64,000 nt of DNA. It comes from Marinobacter koreensis (GTDB taxonomy: Bacteria > Pseudomonadota > Gammaproteobacteria > Pseudomonadales > Oleiphilaceae). Below, one piece after another: positions 37,824-48,431 of the stretch. The notes under the pieces are model-generated. The model did no database searches, was not told the origin of the DNA, and saw only the letters and a program-made list of their open reading frames with translations. The translations under genes and the position numbers were made by a program. The stretch covers positions 186,001-250,000 of the forward strand of contig NZ_JAKZAJ010000002.1 in the NCBI RefSeq assembly GCF_023156285.1, in the 5' to 3' direction. Within the stretch, counting starts at the first letter, position 1. Each line of letters begins with the position of its first letter.

Positions 37824-39269
37824 ATGGCTGCCACCGTTGTCCAGCTGACTGAAAGCAAGAAGCACATTCAGCATACACACCGTGTCTTCGAGGAACAGAA
37901 AAAGGCTTTTCGCAGCAATACCATGCCTTCGCTGGCGGAGCGCCAGGAGAATCTCAAGCGCCTCAAACGCGCACTGCTGACCCACCAGGATCGGCTACTG
38001 GAAGCGATCGACCGGGATTTCAGTTGCCGTTCCAGGGACGAGTCCCTGATCGCCGAGGTGATGCCTTCCATCCAGGGCATCAACTACACCCTGAAGAACC
38101 TCGCCGGCTGGATGAAACCCTCCCGTCGTCACGTCTCGGTGCTGTTCCAGCCCGCCAGCAACCAGGTGCACTACCAGCCCAAGGGTGTGGTTGGGGTGAT
38201 TGTGCCCTGGAACTACCCGCTTTACCTGGCCGTCGGACCACTGGTGGCTTCGCTGGCGGCCGGCAACCGAACCATGATCAAGATGTCCGAGTACACGCCG
38301 CATACCTCGGCGCTGTTCAAGGAGATCATCGAGGCTACGTTCCCGGAAGACCTGGTATGTGTGATCAACGGTGAAGCCGACGTGGCAGCCGATTTCTCGT
38401 CCCGTCCGTTCGATCACCTCCTGTTCACCGGCTCAACCTCCGTCGGCAAGATGGTCATGCGGGCGGCAGCGGAAAATCTCACACCGGTAACCCTGGAACT
38501 GGGCGGCAAGTCACCGGCGATCGTGTCACCGGACGTACCCATGGAAGATGCCGCCCAACGGATCGCCTTTGGCAAGGCGTTTAACGCCGGGCAAACCTGC
38601 GTTGCACCGGATTATGTGCTGTGTCCGTCCGATCGGGTCCAGGCGTTTGTCGATGAGTTCCGCAGTCGCTTCGCCGAAATGTACCCGACCCTGCGCGACA
38701 ACGACGACTACACCGCCATCATCAACGAACGGCAATACGACCGGCTGCAGGGGTACATTGAGGATGCCCGGGCGAAGGGCGCCGAGATTATCGAAATCAA
38801 CCCCGCCCGCGAGGACCTCAAAGACGGTACCCGCAAGATTCCCCTGACACTGGTGCTCAAGACCACGCCGGACATGAAACTCATGCAGGACGAAATCTTT
38901 GGCCCCATCCTTCCGGTTGTGGCCTACGGCACACTTGAGGAAGCCATCCACTACATCAACGAACGTCCCCGGCCGCTGGCGCTCTACTTCTTTGGCTACG
39001 ACCGGGATCACCAACGTCAGGTCGTTGAGAGCACCCTGTCCGGCGGCATGTGTATTAACGACGCCCTGATGCATGTCGCCCAGGATGACCTGCCGTTTGG
39101 CGGCATTGGCGATTCGGGGATGGGTCATTATCACGGCAAGGAAGGCTTCCTGACCTTCTCCCATCACCGGGCCATTTTCACCAAGCAGAAATTCAACAGC
39201 GGCAAGTTTGTGTATGCACCCCACGGCACCGCCGCGCATAAGATGGTGTACAAGCTGTTTATCCGCTGA
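37824..39269 (+). CDS. laoC: Long-chain aldehyde dehydrogenase LaoC (coniferyl-aldehyde-dehydrogenase type)
   Basis: 481 residues of the NAD(P)-dependent aldehyde dehydrogenase fold. The catalytic Glu lies in T-L-E-L-G-G-K-S-P (near 228) and the catalytic Cys in F-N-A-G-Q-T-C-V-A (near 262); the P-W-N-Y-P cofactor segment is near 129. The C-terminal extension resembles membrane-associated fatty aldehyde dehydrogenases. In P. aeruginosa the orthologue oxidises fatty aldehydes made by LaoA to fatty acids. First gene of laoCBA, downstream of the palindromic operator. Confidence 0.9.
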   Translation: MAATVVQLTESKKHIQHTHRVFEEQKKAFRSNTMPSLAERQENLKRLKRALLTHQDRLLEAIDRDFSCRSRDESLIAEVMPSIQGINYTLKNLAGWMKPSRRHVSVLFQPASNQVHYQPKGVVGVIVPWNYPLYLAVGPLVASLAAGNRTMIKMSEYTPHTSALFKEIIEATFPEDLVCVINGEADVAADFSSRPFDHLLFTGSTSVGKMVMRAAAENLTPVTLELGGKSPAIVSPDVPMEDAAQRIAFGKAFNAGQTCVAPDYVLCPSDRVQAFVDEFRSRFAEMYPTLRDNDDYTAIINERQYDRLQGYIEDARAKGAEIIEINPAREDLKDGTRKIPLTLVLKTTPDMKLMQDEIFGPILPVVAYGTLEEAIHYINERPRPLALYFFGYDRDHQRQVVESTLSGGMCINDALMHVAQDDLPFGGIGDSGMGHYHGKEGFLTFSHHRAIFTKQKFNSGKFVYAPHGTAAHKMVYKLFIR

Positions 39270-39342
39270 CCTGTACCCCCAGGATCGGTGCGAAAACCGG
39301 TCCTGCGGTGATCCTTACGACAACAACAAAAGACACGCCAAC

Positions 39343-39981
39343 ATGACCCAACAGAACCACGCCCCTGACAGTGAAGGAACCGGGACCGGACTGGATCGCC
39401 GGAGTTTTCTGAAAACCGGACTTGGTGGTGCCCTTTTCCTTGGCACCGTCAGCGTGACCGCCGGCCTGTCCGGATGCGCCTCCGCGCCCGCCGGTCGGAT
39501 CACGGCTGAGGGCACCCGGATGGATGCCAGTTACAACTTCCGCTTTCTGACCCGTGATGATATCCAGCTGTTCCAGGCCTTGCTCCCGGCCATTGTCGGC
39601 CCCGGCCTGCCAGAGCAGCCCGAGGCGCGCCGACAGGCAATCGCCGGCACCATCGAGCGTATCGATTCCGGCATTCACCAGTTCGGTCCTGCAAACCAGG
39701 CCGAACTGCGGAGACTGTTTGACCTGCTCAATTTTGGCCTGACGCGTGTCACCGTGGCCCGGGTCTGGTCCAGCTGGCCCAATGTGACGACCTCCGAGGC
39801 AGACGCCTTTCTCGAACGCTGGCGTACCAGCAGCATCGGGCTGTTCAACAAGGGCTATATTGCACTGACCAAGATCAGCAACGTCGCCTTTTACGGCTAT
39901 GAGGATTTCTGGCACCTGTCCGGTTATCCCGGCCCGCCTCAATATGCGGTCGACGCCCTGCCCCAATTCCACAACGCCTGA
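39343..39981 (+). CDS. laoB: Tat-signal small protein LaoB
   Basis: 212 residues from ATG 39343; the longer frame from 39208 overlaps laoC and is unlikely. A twin-arginine signal D-R-R-S-F-L-K-T-G-L-G-G starts near residue 20 and ends in a Cys-containing segment L-S-G-C-A-S, so the protein may be exported folded or lipid-anchored. The rest resembles the gluconate-2-dehydrogenase subunit-3-like proteins that accompany GMC oxidoreductases. It is needed with LaoA in P. aeruginosa. Partnership with LaoA, possibly carrying it across the membrane, is inferred. Confidence 0.83.
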   Translation: MTQQNHAPDSEGTGTGLDRRSFLKTGLGGALFLGTVSVTAGLSGCASAPAGRITAEGTRMDASYNFRFLTRDDIQLFQALLPAIVGPGLPEQPEARRQAIAGTIERIDSGIHQFGPANQAELRRLFDLLNFGLTRVTVARVWSSWPNVTTSEADAFLERWRTSSIGLFNKGYIALTKISNVAFYGYEDFWHLSGYPGPPQYAVDALPQFHNA

Positions 39982-40007
39982 TTTCCGGCAGACCAACGGA
40001 GCGAAAC

Positions 40008-41600
40008 ATGCAGTCAAACGATGTCATTGGACAGGGCCTTGCGTCCGGCTGGAAAGTCACCGACGGTGCAACCCTGACCGAAAACCAGACCGTGGAAGCG
40101 GATGTGGTGGTGATCGGCACCGGCGCCGGGGGCGGCACCACAGCCGAGATCCTTGCCCGGGCAGGCCTCTCCGTCATCCTGGTGGAGGAAGGCCGGCTGT
40201 ATTACCAGAAAGATTTCAAGATGGACGAGCTTACCTCCTACGCCAATCTGTATCAGGAGGGCATGAGCCGGGTCACCCGGGATGGGGCAATCGCCATCCT
40301 GCAGGGACGCTGTGTCGGTGGCTCCACGACGGTCAACTGGACCAGCAGTTTCCGGACACCGGACGAAACACTGAACTACTGGGCCGAGCAGTTTGGCCTG
40401 GAAGCGCTGACACCCACCGCCATGGCGCCGTGGTTCGAGGGACGAGAAGAACGCCACAACATGGCGCCCTGGGATATGGATCCGAACGTCAACAACGACA
40501 TTCTGAGACAGGGCTGCGCCTCCCTGGGCTACAGCTGGGACATCATTCCCCGGAACGTCAAGGGATGCTGGAATCTCGGCTATTGCGGCGTCGGTTGCCC
40601 GACCAATGCCAAGCAGGGCGCCTTGCTGACCACGGTTCCCGGCGCCCTGAACCACAACGCACACCTGTTCCACGGGCTCCGGGCGGACCGCCTGGTCATG
40701 GACCAGGACCGGATCGATCGCCTCGAAGCCAGCGCCATGGGTGCCGACGGCGTCACGCCGTCCGGAATCACCATCACCCTGAAGGCCCGGCATTTTGTCG
40801 CCGCCGCCAGTGCCATCGGCACCCCGGGTCTGTTGTTGCGGTCGGACATACCGGATCCCTATGGCCGGCTCGGCAAGCGATCCTTTATCCACCCGGTGAA
40901 TGCGTCCGTTGCCGACATGCCCGAAAAAGTCGATCCCTTCTACGGCGCGCCTCAGTCGGTCTATTCCGATCACTTCAACTTTCTTCAGGGCGTGAACGGT
41001 CCGGTCGGCTACAAGCTGGAGGTCCCACCCCTGCACCCGGCCATGTCCAGCGGTGTCATCCCCGGCCACGGCCAGGCCCAGGCTGACAATATGGCCAGAC
41101 TGCCCTGGATGAACTCGGTCATCGCCCTGCTTCGCGACGGATTCCATCCGGACAGCCCCGGTGGCACCATCAGCCTGCGCGACGACGGCAGCCCGGTACT
41201 CGACTATCCCGTGAGCGATTATCTCTGGGACGGCCTGCGCCGGGCCTATCACACCATGGCAGAAGTGCAGTTCGCTGCAGGCGCCAAGCGGGTGCGCCCG
41301 GTTCACATGGACGCCGGGTGGTATACCAGCCTGGCCGAGGCCCGGGCGGCGATTGATCGCCTGCCGATGGAACTGCACCGGGTTCGTCTGTTCACCGCCC
41401 ACCAGATGGGCGGCTGCGGCATGGGTGCCAGACCGGAGGAATCGGTCGTCAATGGTTTCGGGGAACACCACCAGGTCCGCAACCTGAGCGTGCACGACGC
41501 GTCGATTTTCCCCACCAGCATAGGGGCAAATCCCCAGCTCTCTGTCTACACACTGGCGGCCCGCAACAGCACGCGGCTGGCCGCGAAACTGGCCGGATAA
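40008..41600 (+). CDS. laoA: GMC-family long-chain alcohol dehydrogenase LaoA
   Basis: 530 residues. The FAD-binding Rossmann motif G-T-G-A-G-G-G-T-T-A is near residue 37, and the GMC signature G-R-C-V-G-G-S-T-T-V-N-W lies near 103. The C-terminal catalytic region has H-Q-M-G-G-C-G-M-G and the later S-I-G-A-N-P-Q-L, where the active-site His/Asn pair would be. It lacks its own signal peptide, consistent with export as a complex with Tat-bearing LaoB. In P. aeruginosa the orthologue oxidises long-chain alcohols from alkyl sulfates and alkanes. laoB precedes by 26 bases. Confidence 0.9.
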   Translation: MQSNDVIGQGLASGWKVTDGATLTENQTVEADVVVIGTGAGGGTTAEILARAGLSVILVEEGRLYYQKDFKMDELTSYANLYQEGMSRVTRDGAIAILQGRCVGGSTTVNWTSSFRTPDETLNYWAEQFGLEALTPTAMAPWFEGREERHNMAPWDMDPNVNNDILRQGCASLGYSWDIIPRNVKGCWNLGYCGVGCPTNAKQGALLTTVPGALNHNAHLFHGLRADRLVMDQDRIDRLEASAMGADGVTPSGITITLKARHFVAAASAIGTPGLLLRSDIPDPYGRLGKRSFIHPVNASVADMPEKVDPFYGAPQSVYSDHFNFLQGVNGPVGYKLEVPPLHPAMSSGVIPGHGQAQADNMARLPWMNSVIALLRDGFHPDSPGGTISLRDDGSPVLDYPVSDYLWDGLRRAYHTMAEVQFAAGAKRVRPVHMDAGWYTSLAEARAAIDRLPMELHRVRLFTAHQMGGCGMGARPEESVVNGFGEHHQVRNLSVHDASIFPTSIGANPQLSVYTLAARNSTRLAAKLAG

Positions 41601-41611
41601 AGCGCCATCTC

Positions 41612-41631
41612 CGAAGCCAGGGACGGCTTCG
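41612..41631 (+). terminator. Hairpin after laoA
   Basis: CGAAGCC (41612-41618) pairs with GGCTTCG (41625-41631), 12 bases past the laoA stop. No U tract; the stem may attenuate rather than end transcription into coaD. Confidence 0.35.
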
Positions 41632-41661
41632 CTGCAACTACAGAACCCCCGGGAATGCTGA

Positions 41662-42436
<775 letters not shown>

Positions 42437-42452
42437 CGGCTCGGCCAGCCAT

Positions 42453-42480
42453 AAAAAAAGCCCCGAATGGGGCTTTTTTT
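42453..42480. terminator. Bidirectional intrinsic terminator
   Basis: AAAAAAAGCCCC, GAAT, GGGGCTTTTTTT: a GC stem flanked by seven A's and seven T's, usable from both sides. It separates fdx1 from the convergent ydgA-family gene. Confidence 0.93.
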
Positions 42481-42496
42481 ATGCGGTATGGCACCG

Positions 42497-43783
42497 TCAG
42501 AGAACCGGCGGCAGGGGCACCTCAATATCCTTGTTCACTTTCACCACCATATCGTTCAGCGTGGCATCCATCACCAGTCTCTCGCCCTTTTCCACCAGCA
42601 GACCCTGTTTGATCATAGGTGCTGCCTGCATCCGGATTTCCGGATAGTTCTCCACCAGCGATAGTGGCAGTCCGAAATGCAGTGTCCCGGTCAGACGTTG
42701 CATCACCAGCAACATGCCAGACCGGTCATCGCCGGACAGTTCCGGATGCCGGACACTCATAGTTCCCTTTACCTCGCCCTCGGGCGTGGCAATGCTCAGT
42801 TCCGGGATCGCAAACTCGAAACCGGCAGCAGCAAGATCTCTCAGCGCGCCGTTCATTTGCTGAATGGCCGCCATCTGCTGTTCCATGTCCGGCGCCCCGG
42901 CGTCTGACTGACTGACTTCCTGCAGGCTCGACAGGCCGGAGGTAAAGGCATCCCAGCTCGCCACATCAAGATCATTCAGTGCCACGACCAGTCGGTGAGG
43001 ACCATAGGTGCCGGCCTCCGAGGAGACCGACTTCAGATTCACGTCCATCCGTGAATCCAGACGGGCACCGTCGTCACGAGACTCGCTGGAGCTGGCGATC
43101 CGAAGCCCTTCCAGCGAGACAGAAGCACCAGTCTTCGGGCTCAGGCTCATCGACGCAAGGCTCAGTTCGCCATTCCCGGTCCAGACTTCTCCGGACAGGT
43201 GTTCCATAATTTGTTGCAGGTGCACGCCTGAAAAACGCAGTTCCGCATCCCCGTTTGTGAGGGTCACATCCGAGACCTGGGCGAACGCATGGACCTCCTG
43301 GCCCTGATCACTGAACTCGAGCTTCGCCGTGCCGGGGCTCAGGGTGACGCTCTCGCCGGACTCCGGATTACGAATACGGGTGGCGGGCACATCGAACGTC
43401 AGCGTCGCCGTCCCCCAGACGCGGGTTTCCAGTGTCAGCTTCGGTTCTTTTCCGGCGAACCAGTTGGCGTCCGCGGCCGACCAGCCGTCGACGGGGCGAA
43501 GATGAATCAGACTTCCGGTAACGCCATGGCTGACGTCCGCATGCAGGCGGTATCGGTGGGAATCGCCCGTCTCCGGATTGGCGATGACGACAGCCAGCTG
43601 AATGTCCGAGCCCAATATTCCGCGTCGGTAGTCACTGGTCTCCATGTGCATGAACGGCTGGGCATCGTTCACTTCGGTTGTGGCCTGCTGCCACTGGTAC
43701 TCCGTCAGGTACCCCACCCCCCAGGGCAGGGCACCGGCGACAACCAGCACAACGGCGCCGGCAATAATCCATTTGCGCTTCAA
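42497..43783 (-). CDS. YdgA family protein (DUF945)
   Basis: 428 residues. One N-terminal membrane helix (about 5-25), then a large periplasmic region. The Y-Q-W motif near 28, G-I-L-G-S-D near 56 and the A-A-P-M-I-K-Q-G-L segment near the end recur in DUF945/YdgA proteins. Function unknown; it resembles AsmA-like envelope proteins in layout. It starts 18 bases after ppk ends on the same strand, so the two may be co-transcribed. Confidence 0.83.
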   Translation of the reverse strand: MKRKWIIAGAVVLVVAGALPWGVGYLTEYQWQQATTEVNDAQPFMHMETSDYRRGILGSDIQLAVVIANPETGDSHRYRLHADVSHGVTGSLIHLRPVDGWSAADANWFAGKEPKLTLETRVWGTATLTFDVPATRIRNPESGESVTLSPGTAKLEFSDQGQEVHAFAQVSDVTLTNGDAELRFSGVHLQQIMEHLSGEVWTGNGELSLASMSLSPKTGASVSLEGLRIASSSESRDDGARLDSRMDVNLKSVSSEAGTYGPHRLVVALNDLDVASWDAFTSGLSSLQEVSQSDAGAPDMEQQMAAIQQMNGALRDLAAAGFEFAIPELSIATPEGEVKGTMSVRHPELSGDDRSGMLLVMQRLTGTLHFGLPLSLVENYPEIRMQAAPMIKQGLLVEKGERLVMDATLNDMVVKVNKDIEVPLPPVL

Positions 43784-43801
43784 GGGCGCCTCCGTTATCG
43801 A

Positions 43802-45946
43802 TCAGGTTTTTCCGGTCAGGCGATCCAGCAGGACCAGCTGGGATGCGAGTCGCTCCTCACCTTCCGCTGGTTGATTCTGCAGATAGCTGCCATCCGACTG
43901 CAAGACCCACGACTGACAATTGTCGGCCAGATAGGTATCGAGGTCCTCTTTCACGCGTGCAACCAGAGACGGATCCTCGATGGGGAACGCGGTCTCCACC
44001 CGACTCAGCAGGTTGCGCTCCATGCCATCGGCACTGGAGCAGTAGACCTCCGTTTTGCCGTTGTTGCCAAAATAGTACACCCGCGTGTGTTCAAGGAAAC
44101 GACCAATGATCGACCGGACCCGGATGTTGTCCGACAACCCCGGGACCTGCGGGCGAAGACAGCAAATGCCACGGATGATCAGGTCGATCTGCACGCCAGC
44201 CTGCGAGGCCCGGTACAGGGCCTTGATCAACTGGGTTTCCGTCAGGGCATTGAACTTCAGAATGATGCGTCCGTTTTCGCCAAACTCCGCCTCCCGCTCA
44301 ATCAGGGCAAGCAGGCGGGTATGCAGGGTGAACGGGGCATGGAACAGTTTCTTGATCTTCAGCGCCTTGCCCATGCCGGTCAACTGCTGGAACAGCTTGT
44401 TGACGTCATCACCAATCGACTCGTCACAGGTCATGAAACTGTAATCGGTGTAGAGCCGGGCATTGCCGGCATGGTAGTTACCGGTACCAAGATGCACATA
44501 GCGACGAAGACGGCCTTCCTCACGACGGACGATGAGAATCATCTTGGCGTGGGTCTTGTAGCCGACAACCCCGTAAACCACGATCACACCAGCCTCCTGG
44601 AGGCGACTCGCCAACTCCAGGTTCTCCGCCTCGCTGAACCGGGCCCGGAGTTCGATAACGGCAGTCACCTCCTTGCCACGACGCGCCGCATCGGCCAGGG
44701 CCTCGACGATTTCCGAATCGGCCCCGGTGCGGTAGAGGGTCTGCCGGATGGCCAGAACGTGCGGGTCCTTGGCGGCCTGGCGCAGCAGGTCGACAACGGG
44801 ACTGAAATTCTCATAGGGATGCAGCAGCAGGATCGGTCGCTTGCGAATCGCATCGAACATCGAATCCCTGCTGCGAATCTGTTTCGGAATCGAGGGAGAG
44901 AATCCCGAATAGGTCAGATCCGGGCGATCCACCAGGCCGTTGACGGCCATCAGCCGGGTCAGGTTGACCGGTCCATGGACCTGGTACAGGTCGCGCTCGG
45001 TCAGGCCGAACTCGGTCAGCAGGAATTCCATCATTTCCTGCGGGCAGTTGTCCGCCACCTCCAGGCGCACACCGTCACCGAAACGCCGGCTCAGCAACTC
45101 GCCTCTCAGCGCAGAGGCCAGATCCTCAAGGTCGTCTTCGAGTTCCAGGTCGGCGTTGCGGGTCAAACGGAACTGATAGCAGCCCTTCACTTCCATGCCT
45201 GGAAACAGTTCATCGGCGTGAGCGTGAATCATCGACGACAGAAACACCAGGTTGTCGCCCTCGCCGCAAACGTCGTCCGGCAGCCTCACCAGCCGTGGCA
45301 ATGACCGGGGGGCCGGCACGATCGCCATGCCGGTCTCGCGACCAAAGGCGTCCTTGCCATCCAGCTCGACGATGAAGTTGAGACTTTTATTCACCAGTCT
45401 CGGGAACGGATGGGACGGGTCCAGCCCGATGGGACTGACCACCGGCAGAATTTCTTCCTCGAAATAGTTACGCACCCACTCGGCCTGCTCAGGCGTCCAC
45501 TCCCTGCGCCGGACAAAATGAATGTTCTCCCGCTCCATCTCCGGAATCAGGACATTATTGAGGATGTCGTACTGCTCGTTGATGTATTCGTGGGCAACCC
45601 GGCTGATTTCGGCGAGCGCCTGTTCCGGGAGCATGCCATCGGCACCAATGGTTTCCCGCCCATACTTCATCTGCTGACGGAGACCGGCCACCCGGATCTC
45701 GAAAAACTCGTCCATGTTGCTGCTGAAGATGCAGCAGAAAATCAGCCGATTGATCAGCGGATGGGTGGGGTCCATCGCCTGCTTCAGCACCCGGTAATTA
45801 AACTGGAGCTGGCTCAGTTCCCGGTTGAAGTAATTTTCGCTGGCGTCAAGATTGATCTCTTCGCCGGCGGGGGGTACGTCGACCGGAGCCGGGACGCTCT
45901 GGTCCGCGTCCGCCACTGCCCGTGTTTTTGCCGTTTCCGTTGTCAT
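43802..45946 (-). CDS. ppk: Polyphosphate kinase 1
   Basis: 714 residues, typical length. The N-terminal domain start [10 protein letters not shown] and [10 protein letters not shown] are conserved. The phosphorylated His is in G-Y-K-T-H-A-K-M, and the second conserved stretch is Y-Y-F-G-N-N-G-K with S-S-A-D-G-M-E-R-N. It reversibly builds polyphosphate from ATP. hemB lies 58 bases upstream on the same strand, as in Pseudomonas; no ppx is seen here. Confidence 0.96.
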   Translation of the reverse strand: MTTETAKTRAVADADQSVPAPVDVPPAGEEINLDASENYFNRELSQLQFNYRVLKQAMDPTHPLINRLIFCCIFSSNMDEFFEIRVAGLRQQMKYGRETIGADGMLPEQALAEISRVAHEYINEQYDILNNVLIPEMERENIHFVRRREWTPEQAEWVRNYFEEEILPVVSPIGLDPSHPFPRLVNKSLNFIVELDGKDAFGRETGMAIVPAPRSLPRLVRLPDDVCGEGDNLVFLSSMIHAHADELFPGMEVKGCYQFRLTRNADLELEDDLEDLASALRGELLSRRFGDGVRLEVADNCPQEMMEFLLTEFGLTERDLYQVHGPVNLTRLMAVNGLVDRPDLTYSGFSPSIPKQIRSRDSMFDAIRKRPILLLHPYENFSPVVDLLRQAAKDPHVLAIRQTLYRTGADSEIVEALADAARRGKEVTAVIELRARFSEAENLELASRLQEAGVIVVYGVVGYKTHAKMILIVRREEGRLRRYVHLGTGNYHAGNARLYTDYSFMTCDESIGDDVNKLFQQLTGMGKALKIKKLFHAPFTLHTRLLALIEREAEFGENGRIILKFNALTETQLIKALYRASQAGVQIDLIIRGICCLRPQVPGLSDNIRVRSIIGRFLEHTRVYYFGNNGKTEVYCSSADGMERNLLSRVETAFPIEDPSLVARVKEDLDTYLADNCQSWVLQSDGSYLQNQPAEGEERLASQLVLLDRLTGKT

Positions 45947-46004
45947 ACGCTTCTCGATCCCGCTCCTCTGACGTGCATTCTCTGGCCTACTGCCCTGTCC
46001 CTTC

Positions 46005-47174
<1,170 letters not shown>

Positions 47175-47250
47175 TCAAAAGACGTCCCCAACCGCCCGCC
47201 AGAATTCCAGGTTCCTGCTATTATCCGGGGCAGGCTATCGCAGGAATATG

Positions 47251-47284
47251 GGCACAGGACGGCGCTTTGGCGCCGCCCTGTGCC
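47251..47284. terminator. Long GC-rich hairpin downstream of the sutA-like gene
   Basis: GGCACAGGACGGCGC (47251-47265) pairs with GCGCCGCCCTGTGCC (47270-47284): 15 bases with one A-C mismatch and a TTTG loop, 12 bases past the stop of the leftward sutA-like gene. No U tract follows. It probably ends or protects that transcript. Confidence 0.55.
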
Positions 47285-47296
47285 CTCGGAACGGGA

Positions 47297-47524
47297 TCAG
47301 AAGGAGCGATTATTGAATCCCACATCTACCTTTCGGGGGGAATTGGCGCGGAAGGCATTGTCCACCTGCTGGATTTTGCCACCCTGTTGCAGGAACGCCT
47401 CAATATCCGCCTGCAACTGCGCCCTCACCCGCGCCCGACCGGCGACCGAATGGGTATCCTCGCTGTCGTTGCCCCAGTTCCCGTTCCCGGATTGCTCCAG
47501 GTTGCTTTCGTCGAATTCACTCAC
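47297..47524 (-). CDS. sutA: SutA-like RNA polymerase-associated regulator
   Basis: 75 residues from a GTG codon at 47524 with GGAG 8 bases upstream. The N-terminal 30 residues are acidic, Asn/Ser/Gly-rich and probably disordered; a helix (about 32-52) ends in A-F-L-Q-Q-G-G-K-I-Q-Q-V, close to the E-F-L-S-R-G-G-K-V-Q-E segment of P. aeruginosa SutA, and the C-terminus is basic. SutA binds RNA polymerase and supports gene expression in slow growth. This protein is about 30 residues shorter in its acidic arm. The identification rests on the short C-terminal similarity and overall composition. Confidence 0.65.
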   Translation of the reverse strand: MSEFDESNLEQSGNGNWGNDSEDTHSVAGRARVRAQLQADIEAFLQQGGKIQQVDNAFRANSPRKVDVGFNNRSF

Positions 47525-47799
47525 GGGTTCATCTCCATCAACGAAAACAGATCTGAAAGTACGCTCCCCTGACGGGCCTGACGCGCACTCTGTGTCGACG
47601 AACGCGCCGTCAATCGGTTCGTCTTGGCGTCTTTATAATCCCGAAACCCTGACGACGCCATTTCCCGGCAACGATATTTTTGTAAATTTTTGTAACTCAT
47701 CGCAATGTACTGATTTTAAAGATTAAATACACATAAACGACACTAACCGCTGATTGACACAAAGAATGAATAATGATTCACTGCTTTTAAGGAGTAGGC
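47525..47799. other. Intergenic region between sutA-like and TetR genes
   Basis: 275 bases, AT-rich towards the right. It contains TTGACA (47754-47759) and a TGAAT(N4)ATTCA inverted repeat (47767-47780) about 20 bases before the TetR start, possibly its own operator. No gene seen. Confidence 0.4.
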
Positions 47800-48429
47800 A
47801 TGGCCTATCGTGAGACGGAAAAGATGCGGCAGCGCAAGGCGGAAGCTCGCCGGCGAATCGTGGAATGCACCTACGAGTGCGTTGCCGAAGGCGGCTTCCG
47901 GAGCGCACGGATCACCAGGATCGCCGGACTCGCCGGCGTAGCGACGGGAACGATCTACCGGCACTTTGAATCCAGGGAAGACCTGTTTGCCGAGATCTTC
48001 CGTACGGCCACCCAGAAGGAAGTGGACAAGGTCGCAGAGGCGCTGGACACCCCCGGTGACGCGACCACAAGACTGGAGAACGCCCTTCGGCAATTCGCCG
48101 AGCGTGCATTACGGGGCCCGATGATGGCCTGGTCGCTGATTGCCGAGCCCGTGGATCCGAAACTGGAGGAGGAACGGCTGGTTTACCGCCGAGCCTATGC
48201 CGAACACTTCGAAAGAGCGATCCGGGAAGGTATAGCCGAGGGCTGCATACCGGATCACGACGCCCGCCAGAGCAGCACCTGTCTCGTGGGTGCGATTGCA
48301 GAAAGTCTGGTTGGTCCGCTGTCTCCGACACTGGCCGGCCAGAATTCACTGACCGAAACGGACAAGAACCGGCTGGTCGACTCCATCGTCCGTTTTTGCG
48401 TGCAGGGGTTGACCGGCTCCAGGAGATAG
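47800..48429 (+). CDS. TetR/AcrR family transcriptional regulator
   Basis: 209 residues. N-terminal helix-turn-helix (about 12-62) with I-A-G-L-A-G-V-A-T-G-T-I-Y-R-H-F; the rest is a helical ligand domain. AAGGAG lies 9 bases upstream. The stop is 2 bases before the acyl-CoA dehydrogenase start, so the two genes form an operon and the regulator probably controls it and itself in response to an acyl-CoA-type signal (inference). Confidence 0.9.
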   Translation: MAYRETEKMRQRKAEARRRIVECTYECVAEGGFRSARITRIAGLAGVATGTIYRHFESREDLFAEIFRTATQKEVDKVAEALDTPGDATTRLENALRQFAERALRGPMMAWSLIAEPVDPKLEEERLVYRRAYAEHFERAIREGIAEGCIPDHDARQSSTCLVGAIAESLVGPLSPTLAGQNSLTETDKNRLVDSIVRFCVQGLTGSRR

Positions 48430-48431
48430 CC

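Noticed and set aside
43289..45304. 671-codon open frame on the plus strand
   Set aside because: Antisense to ppk and the ydgA-family gene; composition and lack of motifs mark it as a shadow.
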